This document shows positions 7,124 to 13,945 of a DNA stretch of 17,782 nucleotides, one piece after another. Within the stretch, counting starts at the first letter, position 1; each line of letters opens with the position of its first letter. The stretch covers positions 1 through 17,782 of the forward strand of contig JANNED010000260.1 of NCBI GenBank assembly GCA_031388245.1, in the 5' to 3' direction. The notes under the pieces are model-generated. The model saw nothing but the letters and a program-made list of their open reading frames with translations. It was not told the origin of the DNA and searched no databases. The stretch is from JANMDU01 sp031388245. Lineage in GTDB: Bacteria; Pseudomonadota; Gammaproteobacteria; Burkholderiales; Burkholderiaceae_C. The position numbers were made by a program, and so were the translations under genes.

Positions 7124-7705
7124 TCAGCAGCAGGCTTTGAAGCTGCTAGAAGCAGGTGCAGCCGTGTCGCAACTGCTAGCCGCAGGTTTGACGGCGATAT
7201 CAGCCAGCGACAATTTGATTTTTTGAGCTGTGGGTGTACACGACGCAGCTGATGATGCGACTGATGCAGAAGGTGCGCAGCATGCGCCGCTGCTGGCTAC
7301 AGACATGTCTTCCGCACTTTCCGTGCCATACGTCGTTGCCTCACCCATCGTGACGAAGCTCTCCCAAGCGATGCCTTGCGGATCATGCACCCAGCCTTTG
7401 TCGCTTTTGGCATAGCAGCAGGTCGTCTCGCCAAGATCACTCACTGCAAGACCTGCGGACTGCAAACTCGCCGTCATCGCATGCAGCTCTGGCGCACTGT
7501 CTATCTGAAAGCCGAGGTGATCCAGGCCCGCTTGGCCGACCTTTGCCGCCCGCTCAGAAATCGCGAAGTTAATCAGCGGATCATCCAGCATCCATTTCGC
7601 ATAATCCGTTTTCAACACCGTGGGCGCTTGGCCAAACAGCGCAGAGTAGAACTGCGTGGATTGCTCGATCGAATCTACCGAGATATGCACATGAAAGCGT
7701 TTCAT
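7124..7705 (-). CDS. arsI: ArsI/CadI-type VOC dioxygenase (C-As lyase) with Cys-rich C-terminal tail
   Basis: 193 residues. The N-terminal 120 are a glyoxalase/VOC domain beginning MKRFHVHISV. Candidate Fe(II) ligands are His5 or His7, His63 in LDHLGF, and Glu115 in WESF. The adjacent pair Cys96-Cys97 in TTCCYAKSDKGW is the arsenical-binding signature of ArsI, which cleaves the C-As bond of methylarsenite to give arsenite. M. tuberculosis CadI belongs to the same family. A tail of about 65 residues, rich in Ala and Ser, carries Cys142-143, Cys156, Cys179 and a terminal Cys192-193. This tail is longer than I expect for the family and may bind arsenicals. The start at 7705 has a good AAGGA about 10 nt upstream. 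It is second gene of the ars cassette, between arsR and arsC. Confidence 0.88.
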   Translation of the reverse strand: MKRFHVHISVDSIEQSTQFYSALFGQAPTVLKTDYAKWMLDDPLINFAISERAAKVGQAGLDHLGFQIDSAPELHAMTASLQSAGLAVSDLGETTCCYAKSDKGWVHDPQGIAWESFVTMGEATTYGTESAEDMSVASSGACCAPSASVASSAASCTPTAQKIKLSLADIAVKPAASSCDTAAPASSSFKACC

Positions 7706-7770
7706 TTTGCCCGTTTCCTTCTTAATTTAGATCAAATCAGCCAAAAGCCGCCATAAAATATAGATAGTTT

Positions 7771-7786
7771 GCTATTTATTCAGTAG
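7771..7786 (+). repeat. GCTAT-N7-RTAGC hairpin repeat, copy 4 (arsR-arsI spacer)
   Basis: GCTAT, TTATTCA, GTAG, then TGAATTAGCGCTGAG. The first arm and spacer length are as in copies 2 and 3, but the last arm base is changed. It occupies the 97-bp spacer between the arsR stop and the arsI start. Confidence 0.5.
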
Positions 7787-7807
7787 TGAATTAGCGCTGA
7801 GCAGCAC

Positions 7808-8164
7808 CTAGCAGCACCCGCCCTCGGGATCAGCAGCGCAGCAGTTTTCGCTCAAAAAGCCCAGCAGCGCCGTCATGCGAGAGAAGTCAGCGCGATAAAT
7901 CAAGCTGCGCCCCTGCTGCTCCACCTGCGCAAGCTGCGCATGAAAAAGCTCCTTCAAATGAAAGGACAAGCTCGAGGCCGGCATGTCCAGCATGGCCGCC
8001 AGCGCCCCCGGCGTGAGCCCCGCAGCGCCGGCTTGCACCAGCGCACGAAACACCCTCAGCCGCTGCGCCTGCGCCAAAGCCGCCAGTGCTTTGAGCGCAT
8101 CCGCTTCGCTGCAAGGCGCTGCGGTTTGCGGTATCAAAGGCGCAGTGGCCTTTGACGTTGGCAT
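7808..8164 (-). CDS. arsR: ArsR/SmtB-family arsenical-responsive repressor
   Basis: A winged-helix repressor expected to leave DNA when trivalent arsenicals bind. From the ATG at 8164 it is 118 residues: an HTH region with LKALAALAQAQRLRVFRAL, then the recognition helix around ASSLSFHLKELFHA, then the wing QQGRSLIYRADF. The classical ELCVC metal site in the recognition helix is absent. The cysteines instead are C-terminal: ENCC (Cys108-109) and a final CC (Cys117-118), resembling the C-terminal site of Acidithiobacillus ferrooxidans ArsR. An alternative in-frame ATG at 8194 would give 128 residues but sits only about 11 nt from the predicted transcription start. I prefer 8164 (GGA 10 nt upstream), with moderate certainty. 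It leads the ars cassette and is divergent from phoX. Confidence 0.88.
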   Translation of the reverse strand: MPTSKATAPLIPQTAAPCSEADALKALAALAQAQRLRVFRALVQAGAAGLTPGALAAMLDMPASSLSFHLKELFHAQLAQVEQQGRSLIYRADFSRMTALLGFLSENCCAADPEGGCC

Positions 8165-8177
8165 CGTGCTTAAATCC

Positions 8178-8189
8178 AGTAAATTTACT
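8178..8189. promoter_or_regulatory. Perfect 12-bp palindrome in the arsR 5' region
   Basis: AGTAAATTTACT is fully self-complementary and lies between the two possible arsR start codons. It is a candidate ArsR half of the operator region; no other sign identifies its binder. Confidence 0.35.
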
Positions 8190-8195
8190 TCCATG

Positions 8196-8213
8196 TTTCT
8201 ATTATGATCGAAA
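8196..8213. promoter_or_regulatory. Candidate ArsR operator over the ars start site
   Basis: An 18-bp imperfect dyad from TTTC at 8196-8199 to GAAA at 8210-8213, symmetric at 14 of 18 positions. It overlaps the predicted -10 and start of arsR transcription, the usual place for an autorepressing ArsR. Confidence 0.45.
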
Positions 8214-8240
8214 TATAGAAGCAAAAATTCAAAGACACAA
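8212..8240 (-). promoter_or_regulatory. Candidate sigma70 promoter for the ars cassette
   Basis: On the minus strand, TTGTGT (8240-8235), a 17-bp spacer and TATATT (8217-8212). The predicted transcription start is near 8205. Confidence 0.5.
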
Positions 8241-8285
8241 AAAAACGGTTGCTGAGCGGGCAGATGCCACGCAATCTTCATATGA

Positions 8286-8303
8286 CTGTCACACATTCGT
8301 CAT
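8286..8303 (+). promoter_or_regulatory. Pho box upstream of phoX
   Basis: CTGTCAC-ACAT-TCGTCAT, the two 7-bp direct repeats with a 4-bp linker bound by PhoB. A weak -10 (CAAGAT, 8314-8319) follows 10 bp later, the usual Pho promoter geometry. Confidence 0.82.
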
Positions 8304-8371
8304 GCAGCTTGGTCAAGATACATGGCTGTAACCCGTTCAACATGTATTCATTGCTCCAAGGAAAAGTAGCC

Positions 8372-10303
8372 ATGGCAAAAGATTTCTCTCAAATGGAAGA
8401 TTCCAATCGGTCTTCCAACTCTTCGATTCACGATGTCTCCGACCCAGCTCGCCGCTTGATTTTGCGTGGCGGCTTAGGGCTGGCGGCAGGCGGTATTTTC
8501 AGCGGCTTGGCAGGTTGCGCCTCGGGCGCTGCCAGCGTGGGCGCAGGCAACGGCCCGCTCGTGGGCTTCAAGAGCGTGCCGGTCTCCGTCAAAGATGGCA
8601 TCACGGTGCCTGAGGGCTATGGCGCTCAGGTTTTTGCACCCTGGGGCGATGCCGTGGGCATCGCGGGCAATATGCCTGCCTTCAAATACGACGCAACGAA
8701 TACCGCTGCCGAGCAAGAAGCGCAAATCGGCATGCACCATGACGGCATCCACTACTACCCCATGGGCGAAGGGCAAGATCGCAATAAAAACGGCTTGCTC
8801 GTCATGAACCACGAATACACCGATGACGGCCTGTTGCATGCCGATGGCATGAAAACGTGGAGCGCAGAGAAAGTGAAAAAAGCGCAAGCCGCACACGGCG
8901 TGAGCGTCTTGGAAGTGCGCGAAACGGCTGGCAACTGGGAAGTGGTGCGCCCTTCGCGCTTTGCCCGCCGCTTCACCAGCAACACACCGATGACGATTGC
9001 CGGCCCAGCAGCCGGTCATGCACTGATGAAAACTGCTGCAGATGCCACGGGCACACGTGTTTTGGGCACTGTGAACAATTGCGGCAGCGGCATCACACCT
9101 TGGGGCACGTATCTCACTTGCGAAGAAAACTTCATGGGCTATTTCAGCGGCGGCGACACGCTCTCTGAACACGAGCGCCGCTGGGGTATGCGCAAGAGCG
9201 GCTGGGGCTACCGCTGGCATGAGCATGATGAGCGCTTTGATGCAGTGAAAAATCCGAATGAGCCCAACCGCTTTGGCTGGATCGTCGAGATTGATCCGAT
9301 GGATCCCACCAGCACGCCAATCAAGCGCACCGCCATGGGCCGCGCAGCGCACGAAGGTGCAACCGTTGCCGTGACGAAAGATGGCTACGCGGTGGTGTAT
9401 TCCGGCGAAGACGCTCGCTTTGAATACATCTACAAATTCGTGAGCGAGAAAAAAATCCGCCCAGCCACGGCCACGCAAACCGCAGCGCAAGTCAACCGCA
9501 ATTTGCTCGACGATGGCATTCTGTACGTGGCTAAATTCAACGCTGACGGCACGGGCGAGTGGTTGCCTTTGATCCACGGCATCGGCAAGATGACGGCAGC
9601 CAACGGCTTCAAAGACCAAGGCGAGGTCGTGATCAAAACACGCCAAGCCTCTGATCTGCTGGGTGCCACCAAGATGGATCGTCCCGAGTGGATTGATATT
9701 GACAAAGCGGGCTGGGTGTATTGCACGCTGACGAATAATTCTGACCGTGGCAGCGCAAACCGCCCGGCTGTGGATGCGATCAACCCGCGTGCCAACAACA
9801 CGCAAGGCAACATCATTCGCTGGAAAGACACGGGTGATTTCGATGGTGACACCTTCCGCTGGAATCATTTTGTGATGGCCGGTGATCCAAGCCTCGCGCG
9901 TGCGGATGCCAAAGGCAATGTCAAGGGTGATATGTTCTCCTGCCCAGATGGCCTGTGGACAGACTCGCGCGGTGTGCTTTGGATCCAAACTGACATGAGC
10001 ACATCTGCCATGGGCAAAGGCGATTTGGTGAACATGGGCAACAACATGATGCTGGCTGCTGACGTGAACACAGGTGAAATCCGCCGTTTCCTCACCGGGC
10101 CAAACGGCTGCGAAATCACTGGCGCGACGCAAACGCCGGATGGCCGCACGATGTTCATCAACATTCAGCATCCTGGCGAGAGCCCCAGCGAGAAGAGTGA
10201 TCCCGATGCGGTGACCAAAATATCGAGCTGGCCTTTCAACAACCGCCCGCGCTCAGCCACGGTGGCGATTCGCCGCAGAGATGGTGGCGTGGTAGGCACC
10301 TGA
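8372..10303 (+). CDS. phoX: PhoX-family alkaline phosphatase, Tat-exported, possibly a lipoprotein
   Basis: PhoX enzymes (DUF839) are Ca/Fe-dependent phosphomonoesterases that release phosphate from organic esters outside the cytoplasm. From the ATG at 8372 the protein is 643 residues; AGGA at 8359-8362 is the SD. The N-terminus has a twin-arginine pair (Arg27-28, ARRLILRGG), a hydrophobic stretch, and then LAGC at 46-49. That is a clean lipobox, so Cys49 may be lipidated. The PhoX active-site signature NNCGSGITPWGTYLTCEEN contains Cys237, the expected metal ligand, with Glu251-252. Other family blocks are LLVMNHEYTDDGL, GRAAHEGA, VYSGEDARFEYIYKF and SCPDGLWTD. In-frame sequence upstream to 8249 runs through the Pho box and is not coding. 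A terminator follows. Confidence 0.93.
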   Translation: MAKDFSQMEDSNRSSNSSIHDVSDPARRLILRGGLGLAAGGIFSGLAGCASGAASVGAGNGPLVGFKSVPVSVKDGITVPEGYGAQVFAPWGDAVGIAGNMPAFKYDATNTAAEQEAQIGMHHDGIHYYPMGEGQDRNKNGLLVMNHEYTDDGLLHADGMKTWSAEKVKKAQAAHGVSVLEVRETAGNWEVVRPSRFARRFTSNTPMTIAGPAAGHALMKTAADATGTRVLGTVNNCGSGITPWGTYLTCEENFMGYFSGGDTLSEHERRWGMRKSGWGYRWHEHDERFDAVKNPNEPNRFGWIVEIDPMDPTSTPIKRTAMGRAAHEGATVAVTKDGYAVVYSGEDARFEYIYKFVSEKKIRPATATQTAAQVNRNLLDDGILYVAKFNADGTGEWLPLIHGIGKMTAANGFKDQGEVVIKTRQASDLLGATKMDRPEWIDIDKAGWVYCTLTNNSDRGSANRPAVDAINPRANNTQGNIIRWKDTGDFDGDTFRWNHFVMAGDPSLARADAKGNVKGDMFSCPDGLWTDSRGVLWIQTDMSTSAMGKGDLVNMGNNMMLAADVNTGEIRRFLTGPNGCEITGATQTPDGRTMFINIQHPGESPSEKSDPDAVTKISSWPFNNRPRSATVAIRRRDGGVVGT

Positions 10304-10312
10304 GATGCGATC

Positions 10313-10338
10313 AGCCCTCCTAGCGAGGGCTTTTTTTT
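10313..10338 (+). terminator. Rho-independent terminator after phoX
   Basis: AGCCCTC (10313-10319), a 5-nt loop and GAGGGCT (10325-10331), then eight T residues (10331-10338). The stem is short but GC-rich with a long T-run, 10 bp past the phoX stop. Confidence 0.85.
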
Positions 10339-10371
10339 GAACTCTTTCCAAATACAAGCTTAGAAAACACC

Positions 10372-11283
10372 ATGAAAGACATCCCTGTGCCAACTCTTGG
10401 GCTTTCCCTCACGAATTTTTTGCCGCAAGCTATCTTCAATCCGTTTGCCAAATTCTTCCACAAGCCAGCGCTCCATCGCGCTCCTTCCATCCCCTGCGCT
10501 CCCTCTGCACCCACCGTGCCGGATGTGCAACGCATCGCCCAAGAAAAACCAGCGCCATCCAATCTGAGGGTTGAGTGGGCAAAGAATCTGGATGAAGTGC
10601 GCGAAGCGCAGCGCTTGCGTTATGCAGTTTTTGCCGACGAGATGGGCGCAAAACTGCACAACAGCCTGCCCGGCCACGATGTGGATCGGTTCGATGATTT
10701 TTGCGAGCATTTGCTGGTGCGCGATGAGGCCACCAGCGAAGTGGTGGGCACGTATCGCCTGCTCACACCGGTACAAGCCAGCCGCGCTGGTGGGCTCTAC
10801 ACTGAGACGGAATTCAATATTGATGCACTACAGAGCCTCAAGCCCAGCATGGTGGAGCTGGGCAGAAGCTGTGTGCATGCCGATTACCGCAGCGGCGCGG
10901 TCATCATGGCACTGTGGGGCGCCTTGGCGCAATTCATGTTTCGCAATCAGCTCTCATCCATGGTGGGCTGCGCTAGCATTCCCATGCTCCATCAAGGCCG
11001 AGTCAGCGGCGATGTAGCAGCCAGTGTGTGGCGCGAAGTTTCTGCCACCCATCTGGCCGATCCCGCTTGGCATGTGCATGCACACACGCCTTTGCCACTG
11101 GCTCAATTTGACACCACACTTGATGTCGAGCCACCGGCTTTGATCAAAGGCTATTTGAGATTGGGCGCACGTGTGCTGGGTGCGCCAGCTTGGGATCCAG
11201 ATTTCAACACCGCTGATCTGCCCATGCTGCTTCGCGTGTGCGATATGCCCGCACGCTACAAAAAACATTTTTTGGTGGCTTAA
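10372..11283 (+). CDS. OlsB-like GNAT N-acyltransferase (putative ornithine lipid synthesis)
   Basis: 303 residues. From about 65 onwards it reads as the acyl-homoserine-lactone-synthase-like GNAT family that contains OlsB, L-ornithine N-alpha-acyltransferase: LRVEWAKNLDEVREAQRLRY, VFADEMGAKL, GHDVDRFDDFCEHLLVRD, EVVGTYRLLTP and VELGRSCVHADYR. OlsB transfers a 3-hydroxyacyl chain from ACP to ornithine, giving lyso-ornithine lipid, a phosphorus-free membrane lipid made in many bacteria under phosphate limitation. The first 60 or so residues are Pro/Ala-rich and probably outside the fold. Its place between phoX and ppk1 supports a phosphate role. No OlsA partner is visible and no Pho box directly precedes it. 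SD is weak and the promoter unclear (TTGAAC 10337-10342 with a poor -10). Another acyl acceptor remains possible. Confidence 0.7.
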   Translation: MKDIPVPTLGLSLTNFLPQAIFNPFAKFFHKPALHRAPSIPCAPSAPTVPDVQRIAQEKPAPSNLRVEWAKNLDEVREAQRLRYAVFADEMGAKLHNSLPGHDVDRFDDFCEHLLVRDEATSEVVGTYRLLTPVQASRAGGLYTETEFNIDALQSLKPSMVELGRSCVHADYRSGAVIMALWGALAQFMFRNQLSSMVGCASIPMLHQGRVSGDVAASVWREVSATHLADPAWHVHAHTPLPLAQFDTTLDVEPPALIKGYLRLGARVLGAPAWDPDFNTADLPMLLRVCDMPARYKKHFLVA

Positions 11284-11316
11284 CTTCAGCTTAGCGGTAG
11301 TTGGCAAGTCATTAAA

Positions 11317-11334
11317 CTGTCACATGACTGTCGC
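11317..11334 (+). promoter_or_regulatory. Pho box upstream of ppk1
   Basis: CTGTCAC-ATGA-CTGTCGC, the best-conserved Pho box in the window. TACCAT at 11346-11351 is a fair -10 at 11 bp. It begins 34 bp after the end of the OlsB-like gene. Confidence 0.88.
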
Positions 11335-11376
11335 AAACTATTGGTTACCATTGATTACTCGCCGTTCGGCTTTGGC

Positions 11377-13455
11377 ATGTCACTTCACCTCTCACCACTC
11401 ACACCATCCCTTCCATATCTGGATCGTGATTTAAGCCTGCTTGCATTCAACCGGCGCGTGCTCGATTGGGCGCGGCGCTCGGATGTGCCGCTGGTGGAGC
11501 GGCTGCGCTATTTGTGTATCACCAGCTCGAATTTGGATGAGTTGTTTGAGGTGAGAGCCTATGGTCATTTGGCGGCTTTTCAAGCCAATGATCGCAAAGG
11601 CGATTACAGCGTGGCCAGCTTTGAGGCTTTGCATACCAGGGCTCAGGCTTTGGTGGCCGAGCAATATGAGTTGTTCAACAACGAGCTGACGACTGCATTT
11701 GCGCGTGAAAATATTTCCATCATCTCGCACGGTGATCGAGATGCAGCGCAGCGCAAATGGGTGCAAAAATATTTTGAAGAAGAAGTGCTGCCACTGCTTG
11801 TGCCCGTGGCACTGGATCCATCGCATCCCTTTCCTCAGGTGGCCAGCAAATCGCTGAATTTCATTGTCGAGTTGGGCGGCACAGATGCGTTTGAACGCAA
11901 AAACGCCATTGCAATTGTGAAAGTCCCGCGTGTGCTGCCGCGTATCACAGCATTGCCCGCCAAATTGTGTGGCAAGAAGCAATTGTTTGTCTCGCTCTCC
12001 AGCGTGATTCGTGCGCACTTGCACAGCCTCTTTCCGGGCCGCGCCGTGGGGCAATTCTCGCAATTTCGCGTCACGCGGCATACGGATATGGCCATCGATG
12101 AGGAAGATGTGAAAAACCTGCGCATGGCGCTGCGCCAAGGCTTGCAACACCGCCATTATGGGCAAGCCACGCGCATTGAGGTCTCCAGCAGTTGCTCGCC
12201 CGAGCTGTCGGCCTTGCTGCTCAAGCAGTTTGAGCTGCCTGAGTGCGCACTGTATCGGGTGCATGGGCCAGTGAATTTGGTGCGCTTTGGGCAATTGGCC
12301 GATTTAGTGGAAACGCCTCGCCTGCGCTTTGCACCTTACACGCCATCCTACCCTGCCAGCATGCAGCCTGTGGCACGTGGGCTGTCGGTGTTTGATCGGC
12401 TCAAGCGAGGCGATGCAATGGCGCATCAGCCCTTTGAAAGCTTTGATGCGGTGATCGATTTTCTTCGCGAAGCCGTCTATGACCCTAAGGTGCTGGCCAT
12501 CAAACAAACAATCTACCGCGCGGGCTCTGATTCCGCGATGATGGATTTGCTGGTCGAGGCCGTGCGGCGCGGCAAAGAAGTGCTGGCCGTGGTGGAGCTC
12601 AAAGCCCGCTTTGACGAAGAGGCCAATATCAACTGGGCCGAGAGGCTAGAGGCCATTGGCGCACAGGTGGTGTATGGCGTGGTCGGGCTGAAGACGCATG
12701 CCAAGATGCTGCTCATCACCCGTAAAGAAGGCAAGCAACTTCGCCGCTACGGACATCTGTCCACCGGCAACTACAACCCCAAAACTGCGCGGCTTTACAC
12801 CGACATCAGCTACTTCACGCAAGATGCGCAAATGACATTGGACATGGAGCAACTGTTTATTCACTTGGCCAGCCAAAACCATATTCCCAAGCTCAAAAAA
12901 CTGTTGATGGCGCCGTTTCATCTGCACCGCGAGATGATTGCACGCATCGACGCCTTGGCTGCCAAAGCCAGCAAAGGTAAAGCGACGCGACTCGTGGCCA
13001 AGATGAATTCGCTCACCGATGAGCCCATCATGGATGCGCTGGTGCGCGCAGGGCAGGCCGGCGTGAAAATCGATCTGATCGTGCGCGGCGCTTGCATGCT
13101 GCCTGCGCAAGTGCCAGGCTTGACGGACAACATCCGAGTGCGCTCAGTGATTGGTCGGTTTTTGGAGCATTCGCGCGTGTTTTACTTTCGTTGTGAAGAC
13201 GAAGAAGAGCTGTATCTTGCTAGCGCAGACTGGATGAACCGCAACATGATGCGCCGCATTGAGTTGGCATGGCCTGTGACTGAGCCAGCGCTTCGCCAAC
13301 GTATCATTGACGAGACGCTGCAAGCCTACCTGCACGACGGCATGGATGCTTGGGAGATGCAGCCCGATGGTGTGTATGTGTCGCTACGCCAGCCAGAAGG
13401 CGGCCACAGTGCGCAACAAGCCTTGATGGTGCGATACAAAAAACAAGGCAGCTAA
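11377..13455 (+). CDS. ppk1: Polyphosphate kinase 1
   Basis: Polymerises the gamma phosphate of ATP into polyphosphate, reversibly. From the ATG at 11377 the protein is 692 residues, typical of PPK1. The N-terminus has YLDRDLSLLAFNRRVLDWA and the ITSSNLDELFEVR block. The phospholipase-D-like catalytic halves follow. His441 in GLKTHAKM is the autophosphorylated histidine (E. coli His435) and His598 in RFLEHSRVFYF is the second (E. coli His592); the 157-residue spacing is identical. LSTGNYNPKTARLYTD is also present. An in-frame TTG at 11341 overlaps the promoter and is rejected. A Pho box directly upstream predicts induction by phosphate starvation. sixA follows after 25 bp, so the two are probably one operon. 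Confidence 0.96.
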   Translation: MSLHLSPLTPSLPYLDRDLSLLAFNRRVLDWARRSDVPLVERLRYLCITSSNLDELFEVRAYGHLAAFQANDRKGDYSVASFEALHTRAQALVAEQYELFNNELTTAFARENISIISHGDRDAAQRKWVQKYFEEEVLPLLVPVALDPSHPFPQVASKSLNFIVELGGTDAFERKNAIAIVKVPRVLPRITALPAKLCGKKQLFVSLSSVIRAHLHSLFPGRAVGQFSQFRVTRHTDMAIDEEDVKNLRMALRQGLQHRHYGQATRIEVSSSCSPELSALLLKQFELPECALYRVHGPVNLVRFGQLADLVETPRLRFAPYTPSYPASMQPVARGLSVFDRLKRGDAMAHQPFESFDAVIDFLREAVYDPKVLAIKQTIYRAGSDSAMMDLLVEAVRRGKEVLAVVELKARFDEEANINWAERLEAIGAQVVYGVVGLKTHAKMLLITRKEGKQLRRYGHLSTGNYNPKTARLYTDISYFTQDAQMTLDMEQLFIHLASQNHIPKLKKLLMAPFHLHREMIARIDALAAKASKGKATRLVAKMNSLTDEPIMDALVRAGQAGVKIDLIVRGACMLPAQVPGLTDNIRVRSVIGRFLEHSRVFYFRCEDEEELYLASADWMNRNMMRRIELAWPVTEPALRQRIIDETLQAYLHDGMDAWEMQPDGVYVSLRQPEGGHSAQQALMVRYKKQGS

Positions 13456-13480
13456 ACCTGATGGATAGAGTGCCCTGAAC

Positions 13481-13945
13481 ATGGAACTGCTCGTTTGGCG
13501 ACATGCCGAGGCCGAAGGCCAACACAGCTACAGCGAGGGCGACGTGCTGCGCCCGCTCACGCCGCATGGTTGCAACCAAGCCGGGCGCATGGCCGCTTGG
13601 CTTGAGCCCCGCTTGCCAGCAGGCACGCGCATTCTGGTTAGCCCTGCCTTGCGCTGCGAAGGCACAGTGGCTTACCTCGGCCGCAAATACAAGCTCTGCG
13701 ATGAATTGCTACCCACCCGTTCATTGCAAGACGCGCTCAAACTCATCAGTTGGCCTGACCGCGACACACCGACGCTGCTGATCGGCCATCAGCCGGTTCT
13801 GGGCCAATTGATTTCTCACTTGCTCGGCACAAAAACAAACGAGCAATCCATCCGCAAAGGCGGCTTGTGGTGGCTGCGCAGCCGCACGCGCGAAGGCCGG
13901 TTGCAAACGGTGACGCACTGCGTCATGGGGCCAGATTTGTTGTGA
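13481..13945 (+). CDS. sixA: SixA-type histidine phosphatase
   Basis: A small 154-residue phosphoglycerate-mutase-like phosphatase. The catalytic RHAEAEG motif is at the very N-terminus (Arg7-His8), Arg58 lies in SPALRCEGT, and the second histidine is His103 in LLIGHQP. E. coli SixA dephosphorylates phosphohistidine on HPt domains or PTS components; the local substrate is unknown. It lies 25 bp after ppk1 on the same strand, an arrangement seen in other proteobacteria, which implies co-expression with PPK1. SD is weak. Its TGA at 13943-13945 abuts the TGA of ppx on the other strand, with no terminator between them. Confidence 0.88.
   Translation: MELLVWRHAEAEGQHSYSEGDVLRPLTPHGCNQAGRMAAWLEPRLPAGTRILVSPALRCEGTVAYLGRKYKLCDELLPTRSLQDALKLISWPDRDTPTLLIGHQPVLGQLISHLLGTKTNEQSIRKGGLWWLRSRTREGRLQTVTHCVMGPDLL

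Noticed and set aside
8318..8347. ATACATG/CATGTAT pair in the phoX leader as a regulatory hairpin
   Set aside because: Seven pairs around a 16-nt loop, AT-rich and not near the ribosome-binding site; too weak to claim.
8249..8371. N-terminal extension of PhoX by 41 residues
   Set aside because: It overlaps the Pho box and promoter; 8372 has a good ribosome-binding site.
8474..10171. 565-codon open frame on the minus strand opposite phoX
   Set aside because: It lies wholly antisense to a well-recognised phoX, its translation is His/Ala/Arg-rich shadow sequence, and no family resemblance is seen.
11431..12294. 287-codon minus-strand frame opposite ppk1
   Set aside because: Antisense shadow of ppk1 with no recognisable domain or ribosome-binding site.
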